Positions 16,339 to 25,378 of a DNA stretch of 39,343 nucleotides are shown piece after piece. Under the pieces are notes generated by a model. It ran no database searches. It saw only the letters and a list, made by a program, of their open reading frames with translations, and had not been told where the DNA came from. How positions within the stretch are numbered: the first letter of the stretch is position 1; every line of letters starts with the position of its first letter. Location of the stretch: NCBI GenBank assembly GCA_964583765.1, contig CAZOWW010000043.1, positions 1 to 39,343 of the forward strand, read 5' to 3'. Position numbers and translations under genes: made by a program. This stretch comes from CAZOWW01 sp964583765. Its GTDB lineage: Bacteria; Actinomycetota; Actinomycetes; Actinomycetales; Kineosporiaceae.

Positions 16339-17370
16339 GTGGCCAACCTCACCGATCATCAGCTAGTCGCCGGGCCTGAGGCCGTCGCGTACGGCACGAA
16401 GGCCGCGACCTTCCGGTCCTTCGAGATGCTCTCCAAGAGCAGCATCGCGTGGGATCAGAAGCCCATCCAGGGCGCTGGGCTCCGCCCCGCCCGGAACTTC
16501 CCCCGCGCCGACCGCCGCAAGCCCGGCTACGGCCAGGGCAAGCCCGTCATCAGCATCGAGGCCGTCACCACCGGAATGGGCACGCTCCTCAACGCGTGCC
16601 TCGGCAACGGCCAGTCGACCCTGGTCCCCGGTGAGGGCTCCACGACTTACCAGCAGCTCTACTCCTCGGGCCTGGGCGGGACGGTCCTTCCGTCGCTGAC
16701 CGCGCAGCTCGGAATCGTCCGCTCCGACGACACCGGAACCGTCGATCCCTACACGCTCCGCGGCTGCACCGTGTCCGACTGGTCGATCGAGTGCCCGTCG
16801 GCGGAGAAGCTGATCCTCGAGGCCACGCTCGACGCCCTCGCGCTGGACACCGACACCGCGCTCGTCGAGTGGGAGGACCCCGCCTACACCGGGTTCTACA
16901 CGTCCTGGGCCGGCAGCGTGAGCCTCGGCGGGACCATCACTCCCCCGACCGCGACAGCCCTGGCCACCGGCGGATCGCCTCTCGCGGAGGTCCGCAACTG
17001 GAAGCTGTCCGTGGCGAACAAGATCGACGACTCCGGGTGGGTCGTCGGCGGCCGGCGTCGGCCCCGGTTCGGTGCCCGCACCGCCACGTTCGAGGCCGAG
17101 GTCTACTACGTTGACCAGACGTTCGTCGACGCGCTCCGCGAGCAGACCCCCGTCGGGATCGTCATCGCCCACACCGCCGGGTCCCTGTCCACCGGGCTCG
17201 AGACGCTCCAGCTGTGCGTCCCCGCGTTCCTCGTCGACGACGGCGCGATCCCCGACCCCACCGACGACGGCGCCCCCACGGTCGCGAAGTTGAAGACGAC
17301 CGTGGCGCTCGACGCGGACGATGACGAGGCGTTTTACGTCGCCTGCCGCACCGCCGATACCGCCATCTGA
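16339..17370 (+). CDS. Major tail tube protein
   Basis: The start is GTG 16339 behind AAGGAG. The 343-aa product opens with GPEAVAYGTKAATFRSFEMLSKSSI, has alternating strands, and contains GCTVSDWSIECPSAEKLILEATLDAL and EVRNWKLSVANKIDDSGW, typical of lambda-V/HK97-gp17-like tube proteins in actinophages. At about 340 aa it is longer than the minimal tube fold, implying an extra surface domain, possibly the middle 190-230 or the 300-330 region. It is followed within 8 bp by a gp10-like gene, then the chaperones and tape measure. Confidence 0.8.
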   Translation: MANLTDHQLVAGPEAVAYGTKAATFRSFEMLSKSSIAWDQKPIQGAGLRPARNFPRADRRKPGYGQGKPVISIEAVTTGMGTLLNACLGNGQSTLVPGEGSTTYQQLYSSGLGGTVLPSLTAQLGIVRSDDTGTVDPYTLRGCTVSDWSIECPSAEKLILEATLDALALDTDTALVEWEDPAYTGFYTSWAGSVSLGGTITPPTATALATGGSPLAEVRNWKLSVANKIDDSGWVVGGRRRPRFGARTATFEAEVYYVDQTFVDALREQTPVGIVIAHTAGSLSTGLETLQLCVPAFLVDDGAIPDPTDDGAPTVAKLKTTVALDADDDEAFYVACRTADTAI

Positions 17371-17378
17371 CCAGTCTG

Positions 17379-17873
17379 GTGGATGTGAAGGTCCAAGGCG
17401 CCCAGGACTTCCGTGCCCTGTCCCGGGCGTTGAAGGACGCGGGCGCCAAGGACCTCACACGGGAGTTGTCCCGGGCGATCAGCGCCGCCGCGCGGCCCGT
17501 CCGGGACGAAGCCCGCGCTTCGGCCCGCGCGCACCTTCCCCGCGCGGGGGGCCTGGCCGAGTACGTGGCGGGCGCGTCGTTCCGTACCCAGCGGAAGACG
17601 AGCGCCCGGAACCCGTCGATCACCATCTCGCTGTCTCGGCGGCAGGCGCAGGGCCCCGGGAAGATCAATCTGTACGGGATGGACCGGGGGAAGTTCCGTC
17701 ACCCGGTCCACGCCCGGTCCACCGAGACCCGCGACCAGTGGAAGTGGGTCACCCAGCAGGTTGACCCGGGTTGGTGGTCGGAGGTCGTCGCCAAGCTGGC
17801 CGACAGGTCCCGGAACCAGATCGACGCATCCATGAGGATCATCGCCCGAAAGCTCGACAGGAGAGCCACGTGA
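17379..17873 (+). CDS. HK97 gp10-like tail completion protein
   Basis: This 164-aa protein begins VDVKVQGAQDFRALSRALKDAG and contains LSRAISAAARPVRDEARASARAHLPRAGGL, the helix-loop pattern of the HK97 gp10 family. It is rich in Arg and Trp near the end (WKWVTQQVDPGWW). In HK97-like genomes gp10 usually lies before the tail tube gene; here it follows it. The GTG start is weakly marked. The stop overlaps the chaperone GTG. Confidence 0.75.
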   Translation: MDVKVQGAQDFRALSRALKDAGAKDLTRELSRAISAAARPVRDEARASARAHLPRAGGLAEYVAGASFRTQRKTSARNPSITISLSRRQAQGPGKINLYGMDRGKFRHPVHARSTETRDQWKWVTQQVDPGWWSEVVAKLADRSRNQIDASMRIIARKLDRRAT

Positions 17874-18316
17874 AGATCGTCATCGACGGTCGTGAGTACG
17901 ACCCCGTCCGCCCTGAGACCGCGGAGCTCCTCCACCTGATGGAGTTGAAGCAGCAGTCCAAGAGCATCGTCTCGGGCGGGATCGGCCTGAAGATGCTCCA
18001 GGACATTCAGCGCCGCGCGGACGCCGCGAAGGCCAAGGCGAAGGCCGCGCGGAAAGCTGGCGAGCCCGTCGACGACGACGAGGGCCAGGACCCCGACGAG
18101 GGCATCATCTTCACCGCCGTGGCTGTGTTCCTGTCGCGCCGCGCCGCCGGAGAGAAGATCACGTTCGGGGAAGCGTGCCGGGTGAAGCTCCAGGGCATCG
18201 ACTTCCTCCGCGAGGACGACGACCCCGCCGACGACGACGGTGCCGGTGAGGGAGTGGTGCCGGGCCCTTCCGGTGCCCCTTCGACGACGTCGGAGAGTCC
18301 ATCGCACGCTGGCTGA
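17870..18316 (+). CDS. Tail assembly chaperone, short (G-like) product
   Basis: This 148-aa protein starts at GTG 17870, overlapping the gp10-like stop. It is helical and very acidic in two places (EPVDDDEGQDPDEG and DDDPADDD), like actinophage tail chaperones. Its last 15 or so residues lie after a slippery heptamer and are probably replaced in a fraction of products by frameshifting. G-type chaperones bind the tape measure protein and recruit tail-tube subunits. Confidence 0.85.
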   Translation: MKIVIDGREYDPVRPETAELLHLMELKQQSKSIVSGGIGLKMLQDIQRRADAAKAKAKAARKAGEPVDDDEGQDPDEGIIFTAVAVFLSRRAAGEKITFGEACRVKLQGIDFLREDDDPADDDGAGEGVVPGPSGAPSTTSESPSHAG

Positions 18317-18447
18317 TCCCGATCCAGCAACACATCCCCGGGTCTTGGATCACCCCGTTCAACGTCGACCGGCTCCCCCTCTACAGGTGGGCCTGGTACG
18401 TCGACGCCGCCATCGAACTTGACCGAAAGGACACGCGCCATGGCTGA
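17870..18447 (+). CDS. Tail assembly chaperone, long (G-T-like) product by -1 frameshift
   Basis: The reading frame shifts -1 at GGGCCCT (18262-18268). After the slip it reads FRCPFDDVGESIARWLIPIQ, then HIPGSWITPFNVDRLPLYRW and AAIELDRKDTRHG, stopping at TGA 18445-18447 inside the start of the tape measure gene. The product is about 192 aa. The post-slip sequence has the aromatic pattern of the T domain (SWITPFNVDRLPLYRWAWYV), and the arrangement directly before the tape measure gene is the conserved lambda gpG/gpGT layout. Confidence 0.85.
18262..18268 (+). promoter_or_regulatory. Slippery heptamer GGGCCCT for programmed -1 frameshifting
   Basis: In the zero frame the codons are GGC CCT preceded by G, giving a perfect X-XXY-YYZ heptamer (GGG, CCC, T). 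Slipping re-pairs as GGG and CCC and continues at TTC 18268 in the T frame. Confidence 0.85.
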
Positions 18448-20914
18448 TGTGTGGGTCCGCCTGTTCGGCCAGGACGTGTCCGCCGGCACCGCCATGGACA
18501 AGGTCGGCGCCAAGGCCGGGAAGACCGGGCAGCAGGTCGAGTCCATGTCGTCGCGGGCAGGGAACGCCGTCCGGAACCTCGGCGGGGTCATCGGCGGCGA
18601 GTTCGGCTCGATCATCGACAAGGCCACCTCCGGTCTCAACTCGTTCTCCGAGGCTGGGTCCGGGGTCGGCCAGAAGCTGACCGCCGCGGGTGGCGTGATG
18701 ACCGGCATGGGCGTCGCCCTTCAGGCCGCGGGGTCCGGTGAGGCGCAGGCTGCGGCGCAGCTCAAGGCCGCGATCGACGCGACCGGCAACAGCGTCGGCG
18801 ACTACAAGGACGAGATCGAAAAGGCGATCTCCACGAACGAGGGCTACGCGCACTCCGCGGGGGACACGCAGCAGGCGCTGCGGGTCCTGACCCAGGCCAC
18901 GAACGACCCGGCCAAGGCACTCGAGCGGATGAAGCTGGTCTCCGACCTAGCCGCGGCCTCACACACCTCGCTGGAGGAGGCTGCCGGCAAGGTCGCGAAG
19001 GCGATGAACGGCAACACGAAGCTGTTCAAGCTCTACGGCATCCAAGTCGAGAGTTCCAGCGCGGCGAACGCGAAGCTCACCACCGCGCAGCGCGACCAGC
19101 AGCGGGCGACGGCCGCGGTGGAGGCCGCACAGAACCGCCTCACCGCTGCCCGGCAGTCCGAGACCGATGCGACCACGAAGGTCACCGAGGCCCAGGAGCG
19201 CCTCACCCAGGCCAGGGAGACCGCGGCGTCGGAGATCGCATCCGCGGACGCCCAGGTCACCTCCGCGGAGGAGACCCTCGCGCAGGCCCAGCAGGACGGC
19301 CGGCAGGCCCAGCAGGACCTAACCGATGCCCGTGCTGCGGCCAAGCGCCAACTGGAGGACCTCCAGCAGCAGACCGAGGACATGGCCCTGTCCCAGCGGG
19401 ACAGTGCCCTGTCGGTCCAGGAAGCGCAGGACAACCTCAACAAGGTAATGAACGACCCGAAGGCCACGATGGAGGAACGCGAGCGGGCACAGCTCACCTT
19501 CGACGAAGCTACCCAGCACCAGCGGGAGTTGAAGCGGCAGGCAGACGACCTCGCGAAGACCAAGGCCGACGCCGACAAGAAGGGCGTCGAGGGCAGCGAC
19601 CTGGTCGTCGCGGCACAGCAGAAGATCTCCGACGCGAACCGCAAGGTCAACGACGCGACCCGGGCTCTCGCGGCGGCTGAGACGTCCGCCGCTCGCGCCC
19701 GCACGAAGGCCGCCCGCGACATCGCCACAGCCCAGGCGCAGGTGTCCAAGGCCCACGACGCTGCGACGGCAGCGCAGGTGAAGGCCGACAAGGCTGCCCT
19801 TGACCTGGTGAAGGCCCAGGGTGAGCAGAAGGCGTCGACCGGTGAGGTCGCTGACGCCCAGATGGAGGCGCAGAAGGCCTCGCACTCCATGGACGACGCC
19901 CTCGACCAGCTCTCCCAGAAGGTGTCAGGCCAGGCGTCCGCGGCGGTCGACTCGTTCACGGGCCGGGTGAAGGTCCTCGGCACCGAGCTCGCGGACACGA
20001 TCGGGCAGTTCGGGAACCAGTTCGGTGGCGCCGTGATGATGGCCGGCACGGCGCTGTCCGTGTTCGGGACGGTCATGGAGATGGTCTCGGCGCGGAAACT
20101 CGCGTCCGCCGCGGCATCGACCGCCATGGCGGCGGCGCAGGCCGCGGAGACCACCGTCACCGAGGTCGCGACGGGTGCGACGTGGGGGCTCAACGCGGCT
20201 TTCCTCGCGTCGCCGATCACGTGGATCATCGCGGGGATCATCGCGCTTGTCGCCGCCCTGGTCCTGGCTTACCAGAAGAGCGGGACGTTCCGGATGATCG
20301 TGCAGGGTGCGATGAAGGCCGTTGGCGCCGCGATCGGGTTCGTCGTAGCCGTCGCGAAGTGGGTCTTCGCGTTCTTCAAGGACCACTGGCGGCTGATCGC
20401 GATTCTGATCACTGGGCCGATCGGTCTGGCCGCGGTCGTGATTCACGACAACTTCGGCAAAATAATGGGGTTCCTGTCGACGCTGTGGTCTTACGTGCGG
20501 ACGGTCGGGTCAACGATCTTCAAGCCGATCATGGACAGTTGGAAGGCCGTCATCAACTTCATGATCGACACGTGGGACTGGATCGCCGACAAAACCAAGT
20601 CCGACGGAGTCGACACCGGCATCCCCGGCGTACCCAAGATCCCCGCATTCCGGCTCCTCCCCCACATCCCCCACCTCGCCCACGGCGGAATCGTCCACGC
20701 CCGCCCAGGCGGCACACTCGCGCTCCTCGGCGAAGCAGGCCACGACGAATCCGTCACCCCCCTCGACGGCGCCCACGGCCCAAGCGCCAACATCAACGTC
20801 GTCGTCAACCACCCGTCTTCCGCCCGGCAGCTCATGGACACCATCCGCACCGGCATCTCCCGCGGAGAGATCACCCGCGACCAGTGGGCGGCGCTCGCCG
20901 GAGCCCACGCGTGA
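18440..20914 (+). CDS. Tape measure protein
   Basis: This 824-aa protein starts at ATG 18440, inside the end of the frameshifted chaperone frame. Residues about 200-520 are a long Ala/Gln/Lys-rich coiled coil with few prolines. Hydrophobic segments follow at about 590-680 (TWIIAGIIALVAALVLAY, GFVVAVAKWVFAFF, LIAILITGPIGLAAVVI), as expected for the part inserted into the host membrane during DNA entry. The end, LALLGEAGHDESVTPLDG, is a signature found in many tape measure C-termini. Length sets tail length; 824 residues at about 1.5 angstrom each suggests a tail near 120 nm. Confidence 0.92.
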   Translation: MADVWVRLFGQDVSAGTAMDKVGAKAGKTGQQVESMSSRAGNAVRNLGGVIGGEFGSIIDKATSGLNSFSEAGSGVGQKLTAAGGVMTGMGVALQAAGSGEAQAAAQLKAAIDATGNSVGDYKDEIEKAISTNEGYAHSAGDTQQALRVLTQATNDPAKALERMKLVSDLAAASHTSLEEAAGKVAKAMNGNTKLFKLYGIQVESSSAANAKLTTAQRDQQRATAAVEAAQNRLTAARQSETDATTKVTEAQERLTQARETAASEIASADAQVTSAEETLAQAQQDGRQAQQDLTDARAAAKRQLEDLQQQTEDMALSQRDSALSVQEAQDNLNKVMNDPKATMEERERAQLTFDEATQHQRELKRQADDLAKTKADADKKGVEGSDLVVAAQQKISDANRKVNDATRALAAAETSAARARTKAARDIATAQAQVSKAHDAATAAQVKADKAALDLVKAQGEQKASTGEVADAQMEAQKASHSMDDALDQLSQKVSGQASAAVDSFTGRVKVLGTELADTIGQFGNQFGGAVMMAGTALSVFGTVMEMVSARKLASAAASTAMAAAQAAETTVTEVATGATWGLNAAFLASPITWIIAGIIALVAALVLAYQKSGTFRMIVQGAMKAVGAAIGFVVAVAKWVFAFFKDHWRLIAILITGPIGLAAVVIHDNFGKIMGFLSTLWSYVRTVGSTIFKPIMDSWKAVINFMIDTWDWIADKTKSDGVDTGIPGVPKIPAFRLLPHIPHLAHGGIVHARPGGTLALLGEAGHDESVTPLDGAHGPSANINVVVNHPSSARQLMDTIRTGISRGEITRDQWAALAGAHA

Positions 20915-21768
20915 GCACCGGCTGGGACTCCATCAGCGTCCTCCTCCAGCTCGGCGGAACCTGGGTCGACGTGTCCGGCGACGTCGACTGGGACACCGGA
21001 TACGAACTCATCCAAGGCGGCTCCAGCCGCAAGAACCCCACCGAGCCGTCCACGCTCAGCATCACCCTCGTCAACGTCCCCGACCCAACCACCGGGATCT
21101 CGCCCTGGACCCCCGACAACCCCCTGTCCCCCCACTACCCGCACGTCGCCAAGGGCGTCCCCATCCGTGTCGTCACCACCCGCGGAGACGACGCGCAGGA
21201 CCGGTACCGCGGATGGGTCACCGCGTGGGTCCCCGCCTGGGGGGAATCCGCCGAGCAGGGCACCGTCACCATCACCGCGTCCGACGTCCTCGGGATCCTG
21301 TCCTCAACCCCGCTGGACACGCCCCTCACCCTCCAGGCACGCCACGCCGCCAGGGCCGAAGCCAGGCCGCTGGACATGTGGACGTGGGACGACGGCGACA
21401 CCGCCCAGACCTTCACGAACCGAGGCCTGAACCCCGACCAGCGCACTGTGGCCCTCGGCGCAGACATGCGCCCGGCCACCTCCGTGGCGTGTGCGCTCCG
21501 CCCAACCGGAACCGCTCAGACCATCCCCGCCGAGGGAGCGGTGAACTTCCCCACCGCGCTGGACTTCACCCGCGACGACAACTCCGCGGGGACGGTCGTG
21601 GTGTGCCCGCTCCAGGACTCGCAGTTCGGTGGCGCGGGTATCTGGTGGCGTATCCCTCCGGCGAACTTCCCCTCCAGTGAGTGGCGCGTCATCGCTTCCG
21701 GGTGGTCCGCGTCCGGACGGTTCCTCTGGGAGCTGGGCGTCCTGTACGACGCAGGCAGCGGGTACTGA
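20911..21768 (+). CDS. Distal tail (Dit-like) or minor tail protein
   Basis: This 285-aa protein overlaps the tape measure stop at GTG 20911. Its first half is beta-rich with a repeated WVDVSGDVDWDTGYEL, PSTLSITLVNV and GTVTITASDVLGIL pattern typical of actinophage minor tail proteins after the tape measure. The second half (from about 165) resembles a lectin-like jelly roll (VNFPTALDFTRDDNSAG, GGAGIWWRIPP, FLWELGVLYD) that ends abruptly at a Tyr. Baseplate hub location is inferred from gene order. Confidence 0.7.
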   Translation: MSTGWDSISVLLQLGGTWVDVSGDVDWDTGYELIQGGSSRKNPTEPSTLSITLVNVPDPTTGISPWTPDNPLSPHYPHVAKGVPIRVVTTRGDDAQDRYRGWVTAWVPAWGESAEQGTVTITASDVLGILSSTPLDTPLTLQARHAARAEARPLDMWTWDDGDTAQTFTNRGLNPDQRTVALGADMRPATSVACALRPTGTAQTIPAEGAVNFPTALDFTRDDNSAGTVVVCPLQDSQFGGAGIWWRIPPANFPSSEWRVIASGWSASGRFLWELGVLYDAGSGY

Positions 21769-21770
21769 CC

Positions 21771-22358
21771 ATGGATGTCGGGTCCGCGGTCGTCATCAAC
21801 CTCCCCAGGCGCCGAGACCGTCTAGCCGAGTTCCGTGCCCGCTGGGACCCCAGCGAGCCGCCGTTGTCGATCGTCACCATGGCCGCCGTGGACGGCGCGC
21901 TCCTGCGCTGCGCCCCAGCGCGCAGGCACCTCGCCGGAGCCGTCGGCTGCTACCTGTCCCACCGCGCCATCCTCACCCACGCCGAACGCGCCCCGCTCCT
22001 CGTCCTCGAAGACGACGCCATCCCCACCCCCGACTTCTGGGCACGTGTCGACCACCTGACGCCTCCGGCCGGGTGGGACCTCATCTACCTCGGCGGCCAG
22101 CACCTCAAGCCGCCCGAGCCCGTCGCCCCCGGACTGGCCCGGTGCGTGTCGACGCTCCGGACCCACGCGTACATCGCGGCCCGGCCTCAGGAGCTCGCCC
22201 GGTTACTCGACAACTCCGGCGGCTGCCACGTCGACGAGCACCTCGACCGGCTCCCCCTCGACCGGTACGCGGTCACCCCCTGGGCCGCCGCGCAGGCCGC
22301 GGGCTGGTCCGACGTCATGGGCGCACGCATCGACCACGACCGAACCTGGGAGCGATAG
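21771..22358 (+). CDS. GT25-family glycosyltransferase inside the tail operon
   Basis: This 195-aa enzyme has the family marks in order: VVINLPRRRDRL (7-18, the INLxxRxDR start), GAVGCYLSHRAI (56-67) and LLVLEDDA (76-83, the acidic EDD metal/nucleotide-sugar site). GT25 includes lipooligosaccharide galactosyltransferases and animal collagen galactosyltransferases. It starts 3 bp after the Dit-like gene and its TAG directly abuts the next GTG, so it is co-translated with baseplate genes and codon use matches them. Substrate is unknown. A tail or fiber protein is a reasonable guess given its location; host wall sugar is the alternative. Confidence 0.8.
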   Translation: MDVGSAVVINLPRRRDRLAEFRARWDPSEPPLSIVTMAAVDGALLRCAPARRHLAGAVGCYLSHRAILTHAERAPLLVLEDDAIPTPDFWARVDHLTPPAGWDLIYLGGQHLKPPEPVAPGLARCVSTLRTHAYIAARPQELARLLDNSGGCHVDEHLDRLPLDRYAVTPWAAAQAAGWSDVMGARIDHDRTWER

Positions 22359-23687
22359 GTGCCGACCAAGCTGCAACTCCGGAACCCCTCCGGGCTGGTC
22401 CTCGTCGAGGACGCCATCGCGCAGGCCGCTGACGGCACATGGCGCTGCGCGATGATCAAAAGCTTCCTCAACGACTCCGACCAGTGGGACACCGACTTCG
22501 TCACCGAGGACGGCCTGCAGTACGGGTGGCCGGGATCGAACCTCGACTCCCGCGGGACCCGATACATCGTCGCCGGGGGCAGGATGAACCCCCGCACGCC
22601 CGGCCGGCAGGAGCTGTGCGCGGACGTCCAGATCGGCCCCGTGTGGGCCACCCACGGCGACAGCGTCTACCCCCAGCTCGCCCCCGGCGGGCGCACCAAC
22701 ACGGTCATCGACTCCGTCACCTGGCTCGAAGAGATCGTGTACGACCCCGCGGTGCTCGACGTCAACGGTCTCCCCGGGACGGTCGTCGCGTCCGTTCCCG
22801 TGATCCGGCCCCGGTCCGGGCAGCGCCCCGCGCTCACGGTCCTCACCGAGCTCGCCCGGACCGTCGGCGCCGTCCTGACCGCCCAACCCAACAACGCCCT
22901 CTGGTTCATGGACACCGACCTACCCCCCGCGGCGACCATCGTCCTCGGCGAAGACGACGACGGACCCCAGTCCCTCGTGTGGGGCACCGGCGCCGACGAC
23001 ACCCCAGCCACCCTCACCGCCACCTGGCCCGGTGGGCAGGTCACCATCCGGGCCTCGGCGACCGCGGCCGGCGCCGACGACACCGTCTCGACTTGCGCCG
23101 CCAGCGCCTCCGCGGCCTCGGCGATAGCTCAGACGCTCCTCGACCAGGCCGACAAGCTCCGGATCCGGTCGATCACCGTGGACGTCGTCCACGCCGTCCA
23201 CACCGACCTGTTCGTCGAGCTCACCGAGCTCCGCCCCGGCGACATGGTCACCATCACGAACGTGCCCACCGGGGTGTTCGGCATCTCCCAGTGGACCGGT
23301 GTTGTCCGGCAGATCGTTGAGAAGACCACGATCACCGACGGGCGCCCCTCGCAGAAGTTCACCCTCGCCCTCGAGCCCGCGCCTCCCACGGCTGGTGTCG
23401 TCGGGGTCGCGCGGGTGGGCTTTGGTGACGCGACCATCACCGCCGGAACCGCGCTCGGCACCAAGACCACGGGCGGGACCGTCGTCCCGTCGAGGCCGGC
23501 GACCACCGACCCGGACGACTACCCCTGCGACTGGACGTGGCATGGCGAGGTGGTCACCGTGTCCGCCCCGATCGATGGGGCGCACACCGTGGTCGGCAGG
23601 GGCCAGCGAGGCACGGTCGCCAGGGCCCACGTGGCCGGCGAACCAGTCGAGATCACCGACGTCGCGATCATCGCGAGAGAGGGCTGA
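22359..23687 (+). CDS. Tail-associated baseplate protein
   Basis: This 442-aa protein has an N-terminal domain with LQLRNPSGLVLVEDA and a middle helix (TVLTELARTVGAVLTAQPNNALWFM). Next is a strand-rich section ending HTDLFVELTELRPGDMVTITNVPTGVFG and SQWTGVVRQIVEKTTITDG, typical of phage tail hub proteins (gp27/Tal-like). The C-terminus (WTWHGEVVTVSAPIDGAHTVVGRGQRGT) could be a small carbohydrate-binding or attachment domain. It abuts the glycosyltransferase gene without a gap. Confidence 0.65.
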   Translation: MPTKLQLRNPSGLVLVEDAIAQAADGTWRCAMIKSFLNDSDQWDTDFVTEDGLQYGWPGSNLDSRGTRYIVAGGRMNPRTPGRQELCADVQIGPVWATHGDSVYPQLAPGGRTNTVIDSVTWLEEIVYDPAVLDVNGLPGTVVASVPVIRPRSGQRPALTVLTELARTVGAVLTAQPNNALWFMDTDLPPAATIVLGEDDDGPQSLVWGTGADDTPATLTATWPGGQVTIRASATAAGADDTVSTCAASASAASAIAQTLLDQADKLRIRSITVDVVHAVHTDLFVELTELRPGDMVTITNVPTGVFGISQWTGVVRQIVEKTTITDGRPSQKFTLALEPAPPTAGVVGVARVGFGDATITAGTALGTKTTGGTVVPSRPATTDPDDYPCDWTWHGEVVTVSAPIDGAHTVVGRGQRGTVARAHVAGEPVEITDVAIIAREG

Positions 23688-23691
23688 AACG

Positions 23692-24177
23692 ATGCTCACC
23701 TGGGCGCCCGGGGCGAAGATCACCGACCAGAAGCTCAACGACTACTGGTGGTCCGCGGACAACGACAACCCCGGCCTCGGCCCGTCCGGGACCGTCGACC
23801 TGGGAGACGGAGGAACCGCCGTCGGCCGATACCACAAGGTCGGTACGCAAGTCCACTGGTCGTTGAAGGTCACCTTCGGTACCGACCCGTCGATCAGCGA
23901 ACTCACCTTCACCCTCCCCGCACCCGCCCTGGCCCTGGCCGGGTCGACGACCGGACACGACGTCGTCGGCACCTGGGTCATGTTCGGTGCCGACGGGTCT
24001 ACCTGGTCTGGTGCCGTCGCCGTGCCCGCCGGTGGAGACGGCGCCGAGGCCGTGTTCGCGGGCGCCTGGGACGGCACGGCGCCGGCCGCGCGGATTGACG
24101 GCACACACCCGATCGCCCCTGACACGGGCGTCGTGTTGACCGCGTCCGGCGTCTACGAGGCCACACCGGACGACTGA
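23692..24177 (+). CDS. Minor tail protein
   Basis: This 161-aa beta-rich protein starts with LTWAPGAKITDQKLND, a pattern common at the N-termini of actinophage baseplate or fiber-adapter proteins, followed by a jelly-roll-like body (VGRYHKVGTQVHWSLKVTFG, ELTFTLPAPAL). It lies 4 bp after the baseplate gene and before the lysis cassette. Likely an attachment or receptor-facing component. Confidence 0.55.
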   Translation: MLTWAPGAKITDQKLNDYWWSADNDNPGLGPSGTVDLGDGGTAVGRYHKVGTQVHWSLKVTFGTDPSISELTFTLPAPALALAGSTTGHDVVGTWVMFGADGSTWSGAVAVPAGGDGAEAVFAGAWDGTAPAARIDGTHPIAPDTGVVLTASGVYEATPDD

Positions 24178-24212
24178 CCGCTCCCTGCCGTACACCCACC
24201 ACAGGAGGATGC

Positions 24213-25139
24213 ATGAGTACTGCCGCGGCGACCCCGAGTCGCCGGCTGACGATCCGCAAGAGCCACGTGAGCGTGGCCGGCATCGCGACCGCGGTGACCG
24301 CGATCATCACCGTGGCCCTCGGGAACGACGTCAGCCACTACCAGTCCCCCCAGCAGGTCGCACAGGAGCACTCGCAGTTCGTCGTCGCGAAGGCCTCCCA
24401 GGGGACGACCTACCGCGACCCCGAGTACGCCACCTACCTCACCAACGCGCGTTCGGCGAAGCTGCCGTTCGGCGCCTACCACTTCCTCGCCCACGGGTCC
24501 GTGGCCGCGCAGGCCAGGAACGCGTACGCGGCCGTCGGGCGCGCCATCCCTCTCGCGGTCGACTGTGAGTGGGCCGGGAAGTGCACCGCGGCCGACATCA
24601 CCGGCTTCGTGCGCGCCTACCGCGCCCTCGGCGGCCAGGTCACCCTGCTGTACGTCCCGCGCACCTACTGGACCGAGATCGGGAAGCCGAAGCTCGCCGG
24701 GATCGGCGGAGTGCAGCTGTGGAACGCCCGCTACCTCTACTCGGGCAAGTATCCCGGGCACACCGGCACCGCCTGGCAGGGCTACGGCGGTCTCAGCGTC
24801 GTCATGCTCCAGTACTCCGACGGCGGCGGCGTCATCGACCACGACGCGTTCTACGGACCCCCCGCGCAACTGTGCGTCTACCTCCACTGCTGGGCCACGG
24901 TGCCGACCGCCACGAAGCCCACGGCCAAGGCACCGACCGCCACTCCCGCGAGGCGCCTCGTGCAGCCGGTCACCAAACACCCGGCCCGGACGAGGGCCAC
25001 CTACGTGACCGTGCGGCGTGGGGACAACCTCACGAAGATCGCGCGCCGAGCCCACACCACGTGGCGCCGGGTCGCGACGCTCAACCACCTGCGGGCGCCG
25101 TACCGGATCAGCCCCAAGCAGCGGCTGCGGGTGCGCTGA
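24213..25139 (+). CDS. Endolysin: GH25 muramidase with LysM domain
   Basis: This 308-aa enzyme has a basic N-terminus and a weakly hydrophobic segment at 19-36 (VSVAGIATAVTAIITVAL), which could be a signal-arrest-release anchor. The GH25 domain follows: GNDVSHYQ with Asp39, GAYHFL, and AVDCEW with Asp117 and the catalytic acid Glu119, then VQLWNARY and MLQYSDGGG. A Thr/Pro/Lys linker leads to a C-terminal LysM domain (about 264-307, YVTVRRGDNLTKIARRAHTT) that binds peptidoglycan. It hydrolyses the MurNAc-GlcNAc bond at lysis. AGGAG precedes the ATG. Confidence 0.93.
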   Translation: MSTAAATPSRRLTIRKSHVSVAGIATAVTAIITVALGNDVSHYQSPQQVAQEHSQFVVAKASQGTTYRDPEYATYLTNARSAKLPFGAYHFLAHGSVAAQARNAYAAVGRAIPLAVDCEWAGKCTAADITGFVRAYRALGGQVTLLYVPRTYWTEIGKPKLAGIGGVQLWNARYLYSGKYPGHTGTAWQGYGGLSVVMLQYSDGGGVIDHDAFYGPPAQLCVYLHCWATVPTATKPTAKAPTATPARRLVQPVTKHPARTRATYVTVRRGDNLTKIARRAHTTWRRVATLNHLRAPYRISPKQRLRVR

Positions 25140-25378
25140 TGACCATCCCCTCCGACCTCCGCGGGTCCGTGATCCGGACCATCACGCCGCTCATCGCCGG
25201 GCTCATCATCGCCCTCACGTCCCGGTGGCTCGGCCTCACCGCAGGCCAGGTCACCACCGTCGCCACAGCCGTCGCGTCCGCGCTGTGGTACGTGGCGGTC
25301 CGTGTCTTCGAGACGTGGGTGTCGCCGCGGGCCGGGTGGCTGCTCGGCTCCAAGGGCGCACCCACCTACAAGCAATGA
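25139..25378 (+). CDS. Holin-like membrane protein with two hydrophobic segments
   Basis: This 79-aa protein directly overlaps the endolysin stop. It has two hydrophobic stretches, TITPLIAGLIIALTSRWLGL (about 14-33) and VTTVATAVASALWYVAVRVF (about 38-57), and a short charged tail. Size, topology and coupling to the endolysin fit a class II-type holin. Similar 'holin-like' proteins occur next to endolysins in actinophages. Confidence 0.75.
   Translation: MTIPSDLRGSVIRTITPLIAGLIIALTSRWLGLTAGQVTTVATAVASALWYVAVRVFETWVSPRAGWLLGSKGAPTYKQ

Noticed and set aside
19033..20241. Minus-strand frame of 402 codons opposite the tape measure coiled coil
   Set aside because: Product is Ser/Ala/Arg/Cys-rich antisense of a repetitive coiled-coil region; no ribosome site or context.
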